The notes under the pieces were generated by a model. That model was not told the origin of the DNA. It searched no databases and saw only the letters and a list, made by a program, of their open reading frames with translations. The position numbers and the translations under genes are program-made. From NCBI GenBank assembly GCA_042089915.1, contig JBELJZ010000010.1, positions 1 through 64,000 of the forward strand: a stretch of DNA of 64,000 bases. Direction: 5' to 3'. The stretch's first letter is position 1. Each line of letters opens with the position of its first letter. This DNA is from UBA8752 sp002172485 (GTDB lineage Bacteria; Bacteroidota; Bacteroidia; Flavobacteriales_D; Sanyastnellaceae). This document shows positions 17,495 through 26,270 of this stretch, piece after piece.

Positions 17495-18913
17495 TCACTT
17501 CACGAACACCTCGAAACTCCACGGCTCCCAGACCTTGCGCTCCAACGACTTTCTGCTGAAAGTGGTGCGGAATCCTTCGAGCCCTTCCGGCGTGAACTCC
17601 ACCGAGGCGTCGCTCAGGTTGATGACCACGCGCACAGCTTGCTCGGCATCCTTGCGCTCGAAGTACAGCACATCGCCTTCCTCCACGAGCTGAACTGCCC
17701 GCGCACCAAACTCTCCATTATACAGCGGGGTATGACGGTGGTGGAGGTCGTTGAGGATGCGGTAAAAGGACATGGCCCGGTAGTCTCCCCACGGCACGGT
17801 GTCCTTTTCGAAGAAGCGCAGGCGCTTGTCCATTTCACTCTCCTGCCCCCCATAGATCAAGGGCATGCCCATCACGGTGCCGCTCAACACGGCCATGGCC
17901 CGTCCAGCTTCGCCATAGCGCTCGCGGACGGTGCCGTTCCAAGCGTTCTCGTCGTGGTTGGTGATGAAGGTCATCCGGTAGGCGCTGCTCGGGAAACGCT
18001 CGGCTTCCAAATCGAGATAAGCCCGCACGGAATCTGCATTCATGTGGCCTTGGGCGACCTGATTGATGATGCGGTGGAATTCCCACGCATAGCTCGCATC
18101 GAATGCGCGCTCATGGTGTTGCGGCACTTCGGCTTCAGCGAGCATGAAGACATCGGGTTTCACTTCTTCCAGTGCTCGTCTCGCTTGGTCCCAGAACGGC
18201 GTGGGCACCTTGCCAGCCACATTGCAACGGAAACCGTCTACATCGTGGTCCTGAACCCAGAAGACCATGGCCTCCTCCATCGCAGTGTACAAGCCGTTCT
18301 CGACACCATTCTCCCAGTCCAGCTTGGCCACGTCGACCCAACCCGTCCCCAAGGGCGGCTGCAATTCGCCTGCTTCATCCAGCAGAAAGTAGGCGCGAGA
18401 CACACTGTCTTTCGTCCAGACGGCATCGAACGCCGTCTGGTTCGCCACCCAATCGAGGATGACTTTCATGCCGTAATCGTGGGCAGTGGCCACAAAGGCG
18501 TCGAAGTCCTCCCATGTGCCGTAGTCCGGATTCAGGGCTTGGTAATCCTGCACGCTGTATGGGCTGCCCAAGGAGGAGCTGCCGGGCTGCGCGAGGTAGT
18601 CGTATGCATTCTCGCCGCCTTTCCGGTTGACTTCGCCAATGGGGTGCACAGGCATGAGCCAAACAATGTCCACGCCGAGTTGGTGGATGCGGGCCAAATC
18701 CGCCTTGGCGCTGCGCAAATCCCCTTTCGGCGAATGCTGGCGCACGTTCATCTCGTAGATGGTGGCATTTCGGGACCATTCAGGATGCACCAATCGATCG
18801 GCGGTGTCCGTGGGGTTGACAGTTTGGGCATCTGAAGTGGCACGGTCTGCCGGAGCATTCCCGCAGGATGCCGCAACGGTGGCGAGGGCGAGAACAAAGA
18901 AAAAACGCTTCAT
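17495..18913 (-). CDS. GH13-family lipoprotein with substituted nucleophile
   Basis: A 472-residue protein with a lipoprotein signal (LATVAASC, Cys17) and a GH13 (alpha-amylase) barrel. Region I reads DWVANQ (154-159), where the family usually has N-H. Region II reads DGFRCNVAG (226-234), so N231 (codon AAT) occupies the position of the nucleophilic Asp. Region III keeps the acid/base candidate E260 (MLAEAE), and region IV keeps N319-H320-D321. A C-terminal beta domain follows (390-472). Loss of the nucleophile suggests it is not a conventional retaining hydrolase; it could bind glycans or be a relic. It sits 11 nt after parC and 2 nt before mgsA, an unusual place for an exported carbohydrate protein. 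Confidence 0.85.
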   Translation of the reverse strand: MKRFFFVLALATVAASCGNAPADRATSDAQTVNPTDTADRLVHPEWSRNATIYEMNVRQHSPKGDLRSAKADLARIHQLGVDIVWLMPVHPIGEVNRKGGENAYDYLAQPGSSSLGSPYSVQDYQALNPDYGTWEDFDAFVATAHDYGMKVILDWVANQTAFDAVWTKDSVSRAYFLLDEAGELQPPLGTGWVDVAKLDWENGVENGLYTAMEEAMVFWVQDHDVDGFRCNVAGKVPTPFWDQARRALEEVKPDVFMLAEAEVPQHHERAFDASYAWEFHRIINQVAQGHMNADSVRAYLDLEAERFPSSAYRMTFITNHDENAWNGTVRERYGEAGRAMAVLSGTVMGMPLIYGGQESEMDKRLRFFEKDTVPWGDYRAMSFYRILNDLHHRHTPLYNGEFGARAVQLVEEGDVLYFERKDAEQAVRVVINLSDASVEFTPEGLEGFRTTFSRKSLERKVWEPWSFEVFVK

Positions 18914-18924
18914 GAGACTGGGTT

Positions 18925-21681
18925 TCAGAACAAGGTGTTTTGGAAATCGCCCCCGGCATCATTGGAGGGCGAAGTGCTGGCTTTCGATGCCGTGTCCTTG
19001 GAATTGGGCGGCGCATCGGCTCGAGCGGGCTCCTGACCTTCAGCCGAATTGCTCCCCTCCTCCGGGGTCACCTCAGCTGCGACAGCCTCCGCCGCTTTGG
19101 CCGCAGCTTCGAGGTTCGGATCTGGCGCGTCCTCCAAGGTCACTTTGGCACGGGAATCGGTCGACAAGCGCTTGCCACGGGCCTTGACCCCTTTGACGGC
19201 GATGAACTCATTCAGGCTGAATCGTTGCTCTCCCAGGTCCTTGCCCTTGCATTGGATGACGGGGGCACCGTGGTCCGTGAAGAGCAGCATTTTGGACCCT
19301 TCCTCCTCGGAAATGAAGCCCACCGTCTTGGTGGACGACTCCGCCACAAACCGCTTCACATACACCGCCTTCTTCTCGCCGTCGAGGTGCACCACTGTCA
19401 AGGCGCGGTCCCGTCGCCACTTGTCGAGGAACACCATATCGTCCGGAAAGTGAACGGACAACTCCGGCTTCACGAGCTCATAAGCGCCGCTGGCCACGAC
19501 CACCAACATGCGGTCGTCCGGCCCAAACGCGCCGAGCAGGCGGCCCCGGCCATCACTGTTGAGGCGGCGCACACTCTCGTCGAACCACACCTTTCGGGCT
19601 CCCAAGGTGCTGGTGCCCGCACTCTTCAAGTCCACCTTGCCGGTGACGGCATATTTGGTGACGGTATTGCCAGCAGCACCGCGGCCTTTGATGGAAATCT
19701 CGGAAAAGTCGACATCAATCTTGAGCGTCTTGAGACGCGGCATCCGGCTGAGGTGCACCGTGACTTGTTCCGCCTCGCCATTGGGATTGGCACTGAACCA
19801 CAGCACTTGGCTGCCAGGGGTTCCCTTCGTCAACGTGTAGACCTTGTCCCGGGTCATCGACGTGACGTTGAACCGCTTGACGAAGGTGCGTCCTCCACCC
19901 GACTTTTTGCCGTCGCGGTAGATCATATTGTACGTGGTGCGCTCATCGCCGCGCTTCCACACCCCCACGTGCAAGATGTCCTTGCCGAAGAAGGCCTTTG
20001 ACGTCACTTTGGACACCTGCATGGTACCGTCCTTGCGGAAGACGATGATGTCTGCGATGTCGGAGCAGTCGCAGATATATTCGCCCTCGCCTCGGGGCAT
20101 GCCGATACCGACAAAGCCCTCCTTGAAATCGGCGTGCAGCTTGTGGTTGGCGACGGCCACCTTGGCGCTGTCGATGGTGCCGAAGGTCTTCAGGACCGTC
20201 TTGCGCTCCCGGCCCTTGCCGAACTTCTTCTTCAGCTGGCGGTACCACTCCACGGTGTAATCGGTGAGGTGGGCCAGGTGGTTCTTGACCTCTTCGATCT
20301 CTACCTCGAGGTTGGCGATGCGCTGGTCGGCTTTCTCGGAGTCGAACTTCGAGATGCGCTTGATGCGGATCTCGGTGAGGCGGGTCACGTCCTCGTCGGT
20401 CACAGGCCGGATCAGGTGTTGAATGTGGGGCTCCAACCCCTCGTGAATCGCCTTCAGAATGGCCTCCCACGTCTCGCACTCCTCGATGTCACGGTAAATG
20501 CGGTTCTCGATGAAGATCTTCTCGAGGGAGGCAAAGTGCCAAGATTCCTGCAGCTCGCCGAGGCGGATTTCCAGCTCGCGACCGAGCAACATCCGGGTGC
20601 GGTCGGCGCTGCGCTTGAGGATCTCCTTGACCCCGAGGAACATCGGCTTGTCGTCTTCGATGACGCAGGCATTCGGTGCAATGCGCACCTCGCAGTCAGT
20701 AAATGCGTACAGGGCATCGATGGTCCGGTCCGGGCTCACGCCGCTGGTCAGGTGAATGACCACCTCCACCTTGTCGGCGGTGTTGTCTTCCACCCGCTTG
20801 ACCTTGATCTTGCCTTTGTCGTTGGCCTTGAGAATGCTCTCAATCAGCGAAGTCGTGGTGACGCCATACGGAACTTCCTCGACGATGAGGGTCTTGTTGT
20901 CCTCCTTGCGGAGTTTGGCCCGCACGCGAACCCGCCCGCCGCGAAGTCCGTCATTGTACTGCTCGCAGTCGGCCTCACCACCGGTGGGAAAGTCCGGAAG
21001 CAGCTTGAAACTGCGGCCCTTCAGGTAGGCCACCGACCCGTCGATGAGCTCATTGAAGTTGTGCGGCAGCATCTTGCACGCCAGGCCCACAGCGATGCCT
21101 TCCGCGCCCTGCTGCAGAAGCAGTGGGAATTTGACCGGTAAGGTCTCCGGCTCCTGGTTCCGGCCGTCATAACTGGACAGCCAGTTGGTGGTCTTGGCGT
21201 TGAACAGCGCCTCCTTGGCGAAGGGGCTCAGTCGGGTCTCGATGTAACGCGGGGCGGCCGCACGGTCACCGGTGAGGATGTTGCCCCAGTTTCCCTGGCA
21301 GTCGAGGGCCAGTTCCCGTTGGCCGATTTGCACCATGGCATCGCCGATGCTCGCATCCCCGTGGGGGTGGTACTTCATCGTGTTGCCGATGGCATTGGCC
21401 ACCTTGTGGAAACGGCCATCGTCCATCTCCTTGAGCGAATGCAGAATCCGGCGCTGCACCGGCTTCAGGCCATCGTGCAAGTGCGGGACGGCCCGCTCGA
21501 GGATGACGTACGAGGCGTAATCAAGGAAGTACTCGTTGTACATCCCCTTGATGCGGATGACCTGTTCCATGTCGGCACCGGAGCCGTCGTCCCCTTCCCC
21601 CTCCTCTGGGGACTGGGCTTCGGGGTCCTGTGGCAGGTCCTGCTCCTCGTGGCCCTCCTGTTCTGTGTTCTCCTCGATCAT
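18925..21681 (-). CDS. parC: DNA topoisomerase IV subunit A
   Basis: A 918-residue type IIA topoisomerase A subunit. After an acidic N-terminal extension (1-38) come the winged-helix/tower segments (HDGLKPVQRRIL, YHPHGDASIGDAM) and the catalytic Tyr146 in APRYIETR. The C-terminal beta-pinwheel lacks a GyrA-box QRRGGRG, favouring ParC over GyrA. The last ~65 residues are a low-complexity Ala/Glu/Pro/Ser tail. Its ATG overlaps the parE stop by 4 nt. Together with ParE it decatenates daughter chromosomes. Confidence 0.94.
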   Translation of the reverse strand: MIEENTEQEGHEEQDLPQDPEAQSPEEGEGDDGSGADMEQVIRIKGMYNEYFLDYASYVILERAVPHLHDGLKPVQRRILHSLKEMDDGRFHKVANAIGNTMKYHPHGDASIGDAMVQIGQRELALDCQGNWGNILTGDRAAAPRYIETRLSPFAKEALFNAKTTNWLSSYDGRNQEPETLPVKFPLLLQQGAEGIAVGLACKMLPHNFNELIDGSVAYLKGRSFKLLPDFPTGGEADCEQYNDGLRGGRVRVRAKLRKEDNKTLIVEEVPYGVTTTSLIESILKANDKGKIKVKRVEDNTADKVEVVIHLTSGVSPDRTIDALYAFTDCEVRIAPNACVIEDDKPMFLGVKEILKRSADRTRMLLGRELEIRLGELQESWHFASLEKIFIENRIYRDIEECETWEAILKAIHEGLEPHIQHLIRPVTDEDVTRLTEIRIKRISKFDSEKADQRIANLEVEIEEVKNHLAHLTDYTVEWYRQLKKKFGKGRERKTVLKTFGTIDSAKVAVANHKLHADFKEGFVGIGMPRGEGEYICDCSDIADIIVFRKDGTMQVSKVTSKAFFGKDILHVGVWKRGDERTTYNMIYRDGKKSGGGRTFVKRFNVTSMTRDKVYTLTKGTPGSQVLWFSANPNGEAEQVTVHLSRMPRLKTLKIDVDFSEISIKGRGAAGNTVTKYAVTGKVDLKSAGTSTLGARKVWFDESVRRLNSDGRGRLLGAFGPDDRMLVVVASGAYELVKPELSVHFPDDMVFLDKWRRDRALTVVHLDGEKKAVYVKRFVAESSTKTVGFISEEEGSKMLLFTDHGAPVIQCKGKDLGEQRFSLNEFIAVKGVKARGKRLSTDSRAKVTLEDAPDPNLEAAAKAAEAVAAEVTPEEGSNSAEGQEPARADAPPNSKDTASKASTSPSNDAGGDFQNTLF

Positions 21682-23558
21682 GCGGCTTCGGTGGTTTCCG
21701 TTTCGGCCTGCTCCGCATCGGGATCTTTCTCGACCCGGAGGTTGTCAATGATGAATCGCTGGCGGTCCGGCGTGTTCTTTCCCATGAAGAAGGCCAGCAT
21801 GTCGTCCAACTGGTGCTCTCCTCCGAGGTCCACGGGGTCCAAGCGGATGTCCTCTCCGATGAAGTGGGAGAATTCGTCCGGGCTGATTTCACCCAATCCC
21901 TTGAATCGGGTGATTTCCGGCTTCGGCCCCAGCGCGGCAATGGCTTCGACCCGCTCCTCCTCGGAGTAGCAGTAGCGGGTTTCCTTTTTGTTGCGGACCC
22001 TGAAGAGCGGCGTCTGCAGCACGTAGAGGTGTCCTTTCCGCACCAGGTCCGGGAAGAACTGGAGGAAGAACGTCATCAGGAGAATGCGGATGTGCATGCC
22101 GTCGACGTCCGCATCCGTGGCAATCACCACGTTGTTGTAGCGCAAGCCGTCCAATCCGTCCTCGATGTCCAAGGCCGCCTGAAGGAGGTTGAACTCCTCG
22201 TTCTCGTAAACCACCTTCTTGGTAAGCCCGTAACAGTTGAGCGGTTTGCCCTTCAGGGAGAAGACCGCCTGGGTGTTGACGTCGCGGGCCTTGGTGATGC
22301 TGCCGGAAGCACTGTCGCCCTCCGTGATGAAGAGCGTCGATTCTTCGGCGCGGTCGTGCTTTTTGGTGAGGTGCACCCGGCAATCGCGCAGCTTCTTGTT
22401 GTGCAGGCTGGCCTTCTTTGCCCGCTCCCGGGCCAGCTTTTTGATGCCAGCCAGGTCCTTCCGCTCTTTTTCGCTCTGCAGGATGCGCTTGAGCAGGGCC
22501 TCGGCCGTTTCTGGATTGCGGTGGAGGTGGTTGGCCAGCTCGACTTTCAAGAAGTCGTAGACAAACGAACGCATGCTCGTGCCGCCGGGGCGGATCTCCG
22601 AGCTGCCGAGCTTGGTCTTGGTCTGGGACTCGAAGACCGGCTCCTGCACGCGGACAGCAATGGCAGCCATAAGGCCCATGCGGACGTCGCCCGCATCGTA
22701 GTCTTTCTGGTAGAAGTCCCGGACCACCTTGACATAGGCTTCCCGGAGGGCCTTCTGGTGGGTTCCCCCTTGGGTGGTATACTGGCCATTGACGAAGCTG
22801 TAGTGGTCTTCCCCATAAGCCTGGGTGTGGGTCAAGGCCACCTCGATGTCGTCGCCCCTAAGGTGAACGATGGGGTAGCCCGGCTCTGCGCTCAAGTTCT
22901 GCTTGATCAGATCCTTGAGGCCGTCCTCGCTGTGGATTTTCTCTCCATTGAAGACCAGGGTCAGACCGCTGTTGAGGTAGGCGTAATTCCAGAGCAGCCG
23001 CTCCACGTGCTCCCGACGGTACTGGTAGCCTTTGAAAACGCTGGGGTCCGGCTTAAACCACGTGCGGGTTCCATTGCGAAGCGAGGTCTTGGCGATGGCC
23101 TCGTCGTCCTTGAGCACCCCCAATTCAAACCGGGCCGCTTTGACTTCGCCCTCGCGAAAGCTCTCGATTCTGAATTCGGTCGACAGGGCGTTCACGGCCT
23201 TGGTGCCAACCCCGTTCAATCCCACGGTCTTAGAGAAGGCCCCTTCACTGTACTTGGCGCCCGTGTTGATCTTGGACACGCAGTCGACCACGGCGCCATG
23301 GGGAATGCCCCGGCCATAATCTCGGACTTGCACGGCTCCATCGCGGATGCTGATCTCGATGGTCTTTCCGTTGCCCATGAGGTGCTCGTCGATGCTGTTG
23401 TCGATGACCTCCTTGAGCAGCACGTAAATGCCGTCATCTGCACTCACGCCGTCGCCGAGCTTGCCGATGTACATGCCCGGACGGAGCCGAATGTGCTCCT
23501 TCCAATCCAGCGACCGGATGTCGCTCTCTGTGTAATTCTGTCCTGCTTGCTTCGCCAC
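21678..23558 (-). CDS. parE: DNA topoisomerase IV subunit B
   Basis: A 626-residue GHKL ATPase subunit, close to the usual length for Bacteroidota ParE and shorter than GyrB. The N-box (EVIDNSIDE), the DYGRGIP motif and GLNGVGTKAVNALS bind ATP. The Toprim acidic residues are in EGDSASGS and DADVDGMHIR. The start is a GTG at 23558; no ATG lies nearby in frame before the conserved SLDWKEHIRLRPGMYIG segment. It heads a six-gene minus-strand run (parE, parC, GH13, mgsA, prmC, ligA) with gaps from -4 to 19 nt. Confidence 0.95.
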   Translation of the reverse strand: MAKQAGQNYTESDIRSLDWKEHIRLRPGMYIGKLGDGVSADDGIYVLLKEVIDNSIDEHLMGNGKTIEISIRDGAVQVRDYGRGIPHGAVVDCVSKINTGAKYSEGAFSKTVGLNGVGTKAVNALSTEFRIESFREGEVKAARFELGVLKDDEAIAKTSLRNGTRTWFKPDPSVFKGYQYRREHVERLLWNYAYLNSGLTLVFNGEKIHSEDGLKDLIKQNLSAEPGYPIVHLRGDDIEVALTHTQAYGEDHYSFVNGQYTTQGGTHQKALREAYVKVVRDFYQKDYDAGDVRMGLMAAIAVRVQEPVFESQTKTKLGSSEIRPGGTSMRSFVYDFLKVELANHLHRNPETAEALLKRILQSEKERKDLAGIKKLARERAKKASLHNKKLRDCRVHLTKKHDRAEESTLFITEGDSASGSITKARDVNTQAVFSLKGKPLNCYGLTKKVVYENEEFNLLQAALDIEDGLDGLRYNNVVIATDADVDGMHIRILLMTFFLQFFPDLVRKGHLYVLQTPLFRVRNKKETRYCYSEEERVEAIAALGPKPEITRFKGLGEISPDEFSHFIGEDIRLDPVDLGGEHQLDDMLAFFMGKNTPDRQRFIIDNLRVEKDPDAEQAETETTEAA

Positions 23559-23581
23559 GTGCCGGTTCCGTTTGAGACCAC

Positions 23582-23589
23582 GAAAAGTA
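23582..23589 (-). promoter_or_regulatory. Putative -7 element TACTTTTC for the parE run
   Basis: TACTTTTC on the minus strand lies 23 nt upstream of the parE GTG, in the 181-bp divergent region shared with the metalloprotease gene. It differs from TAnnTTTG only at the last base. Confidence 0.45.
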
Positions 23590-23739
23590 GGGTGAAGCCG
23601 CTGTCATCGGGGGTTTCGAAAGAATCCGTTTTCCACACGCGGCCGCATTCTTTCCCGATGACGATGACAAATCTCATCAGGCTTGATCGGCCCAGACCCT
23701 GCCCATCGAGCAATATCCTGCTTAGATTGTTGTACGTAC

Positions 23740-26241
23740 ATGGACGGTTCGCATTTCTTCCTGTCTCTTCTGTTGGTTTTTCTATCTCCTCTGGGCGCCC
23801 AATCGCAATGGCACCGTGCCCTGCCTGATGTCCAAAGCGCAGGATGGCGCACTGGAGCGGTAGACACCCCCCAAGACCGGGAAGCCATTCCAGCAGCCCG
23901 CGCGGTGGCCTACGATCATGCCGCTCTGGTCGATATCCTGACCAGCGCCCCCGCCGAATGGGACGAAGTCACCCGCTCCGGCACGCGTCTCGAGAACAGC
24001 CCTGTCCGCATCGCCCTGCCGATGCCCGCCGAACGGAATGGACTTCGTTGGCATGAACACTCCTTCCGCATCGTCCGGTCCGACGTGCTCCATCCTGAGT
24101 TGGCTGCCCGTTACCCCGGCATCTCGAGCTACCTCGTCCAATCCGAGCGGAACGCCCTCATTTTTGGCCGCATCGACTTGGGTAATCACGGATTCCACGG
24201 CATCCTTCACACCCCAGGCGGTTCCGTGTACATCGACCCTTGGCAGCGTGGTAAAACAGACCAATTGATGGTCTACACCCGCGCCGAATTCATGGCTTCG
24301 ACATCAAAGCGGCGGGAAGGCTGTGAAGTCCGCATGATGGGCATCGGCAAAATGGACGATGCAGATGGACTCCACGATGTGGACGATGGCCGGATCACCC
24401 AGCGGGTTGGACCGCCGTACGGACCGACGCGACGCAACTACGCTTTGGCCTTGGCTTGCACCGGCGAATACGGACAATTCCATGGCGGCACGGTGTCCTC
24501 GGTGCTGTCGGCCATGAACACCACCATCAACCGGATCAACAGCATCGTGGAACCAGAACTGGCCATTCGGCTCAACCTCGTCCCCAACAACGACCAGCTG
24601 ATCTTCCTCAACGGCGCGACCGACCCCTACACGAACTCGAGCACCACGGCCATGCTCAGCCAGAACCAGTCCACCATCGATGGCACCATCGGTTCCAACC
24701 AATATGACATCGGGCACGTCTTCTCCACCGGAGGCGGTGGTGTCGCTTACCTCGGTTCCGTCTGCACCGCCCTCAAAGCCGGCGGAGTCAGCGGACTTTC
24801 GGCCCCCATTGGCGACCCTTTTGATGTGGATTACGTGGGCCACGAAATGGGACACCAGTTCGGGTGCAACCACACCTTCAACAACTCCTGCAGTGACAAC
24901 CGGTCCAGCAACACGGCCTACGAGCCTGGCAGCGGGTCCACGATCATGAGCTACAGCGGCATTTGCTCGCCCAACCTGCAAAACCTGTCCGACGACGTGT
25001 ACCATGTGCACAGCCTCATCGAGGCATCGGATTACCTGCACAGTGGATTCGGCAACTCGTGCGCCACGCAAGTCAGCAGCGGAAACAGCGCGCCCACCGT
25101 CTCCGTAGGCGCCTCGGCGTTCTCCATTCCCAAATCCACGCCGTTCGAGCTGACCGCCACGGCCAGCGACCCGAATCCAGATGACACCCTCACTTACAGT
25201 TGGGAGCAGTACAACCTCGGACCTGCGACTTCGTTGGGGGACAACGATTTGAACAACCCTTCTGGAAACGCACCCTGCATCCGATCCCTCCCCCCTTCCT
25301 CCAGCCCTACGCGGGTGGTTCCAAAGCTGTCCAGCCTCCTCAATAACCAGACCTCCTTTGGGGAGTTCCTCCCGGACTACAGCCGTACCCTCACATTCAA
25401 GTGTACCGTGCGCGACAACAACCCCGGCTGCGGTGGCGTCTCGATGGCCACCAAGAATTTCCTCGTGGACGGCAATACAGGCCCCTTCGTGGTGACATAT
25501 CCCAATTCCAACATCACCCGGCCAGGCAACTCCAACCTGACCATCACGTGGGATGTGGCGGGAACCGATGGCGGAAATGTGAATTGCGCCTCTGTGGACA
25601 TCTACTGCAGCGTGGATGGTGGCAACAATTGGCCCTACCTCTTGGCCGAAGCGGTTCCCAATGACGGGGAGCACGTTGTCTTGCTTCCTGGGGTGGCATC
25701 TTCTCAAGCCCGCATCAAGGTCAAGGGCCATGGGAACATCTTCTTTGACGTCTCCAACAGCAACTTCATCCTCGATGCGGTTCAAGGATGCACCGACCCC
25801 GTCGCCTGCAACTTTCTCGAGATTGCCATCATCGACGATGGATCCTGCATCCCTCCTGCGACGCTTTACGCCGATGTGGATGGAGATGGCTTTGGCAATG
25901 CCACAGTGACCACCACGGGATGTGAAAGCAACCTCATTGGTTTCGTCACAAACGCAACCGATTGCGACGATTCTCGTAATGACGTCTATCCCGGCGCTCC
26001 GGGGACGCAGGATGGCGTCGACAATGACTGCAGTGGTGGCCCCCTTTCACCGGAAGAAGCCGCCGACTGCCCAGAAGACCTCGATGACGATGGTCTTGTG
26101 AACGTCAATGACATCCTCCTGATCCTCGGTGAGTTTGGTTGCGCGGTGGATTGTACGTTCGATTTGAACGGCATCAACGGCGTGGACGTGGGCGACTTCT
26201 TGCTCCTCCTCGGAGCCTATGGATTGCCCTGTTCGAACTGA
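23740..26241 (+). CDS. Secreted metzincin (reprolysin-like) metalloprotease with dockerin-like C-terminus
   Basis: An 833-residue protein with a signal peptide (to ~LGAQSQ). The zinc site HEMGHQFGCNH (H368, E369, H372, H378) is the full HExxHxxGxxH metzincin motif, and the Met-turn follows in STIMSYSG. Downstream are Ig-like beta domains (~450-680), one GCTDPVACNF Cys-rich motif, a DVDGDGFGN calcium-type loop and a final ~60 residues with two dockerin-like loops (LDDDGLVNVNDILLIL, FDLNGINGVDVGDFLLLL). It should cleave proteins outside the cell. The ATG at 23740 is chosen because it begins a clean signal peptide. No recognised T9SS tail is present. Confidence 0.9.
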   Translation: MDGSHFFLSLLLVFLSPLGAQSQWHRALPDVQSAGWRTGAVDTPQDREAIPAARAVAYDHAALVDILTSAPAEWDEVTRSGTRLENSPVRIALPMPAERNGLRWHEHSFRIVRSDVLHPELAARYPGISSYLVQSERNALIFGRIDLGNHGFHGILHTPGGSVYIDPWQRGKTDQLMVYTRAEFMASTSKRREGCEVRMMGIGKMDDADGLHDVDDGRITQRVGPPYGPTRRNYALALACTGEYGQFHGGTVSSVLSAMNTTINRINSIVEPELAIRLNLVPNNDQLIFLNGATDPYTNSSTTAMLSQNQSTIDGTIGSNQYDIGHVFSTGGGGVAYLGSVCTALKAGGVSGLSAPIGDPFDVDYVGHEMGHQFGCNHTFNNSCSDNRSSNTAYEPGSGSTIMSYSGICSPNLQNLSDDVYHVHSLIEASDYLHSGFGNSCATQVSSGNSAPTVSVGASAFSIPKSTPFELTATASDPNPDDTLTYSWEQYNLGPATSLGDNDLNNPSGNAPCIRSLPPSSSPTRVVPKLSSLLNNQTSFGEFLPDYSRTLTFKCTVRDNNPGCGGVSMATKNFLVDGNTGPFVVTYPNSNITRPGNSNLTITWDVAGTDGGNVNCASVDIYCSVDGGNNWPYLLAEAVPNDGEHVVLLPGVASSQARIKVKGHGNIFFDVSNSNFILDAVQGCTDPVACNFLEIAIIDDGSCIPPATLYADVDGDGFGNATVTTTGCESNLIGFVTNATDCDDSRNDVYPGAPGTQDGVDNDCSGGPLSPEEAADCPEDLDDDGLVNVNDILLILGEFGCAVDCTFDLNGINGVDVGDFLLLLGAYGLPCSN

Positions 26242-26270
26242 CACCCCTTCAGGGGAATGGACTTTGCCCC

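Noticed and set aside
23559..23739. Possible replication origin or riboswitch in the parE/metalloprotease divergent region
   Set aside because: Only promoter-like elements are visible; no DnaA-box cluster or conserved RNA fold recognised.
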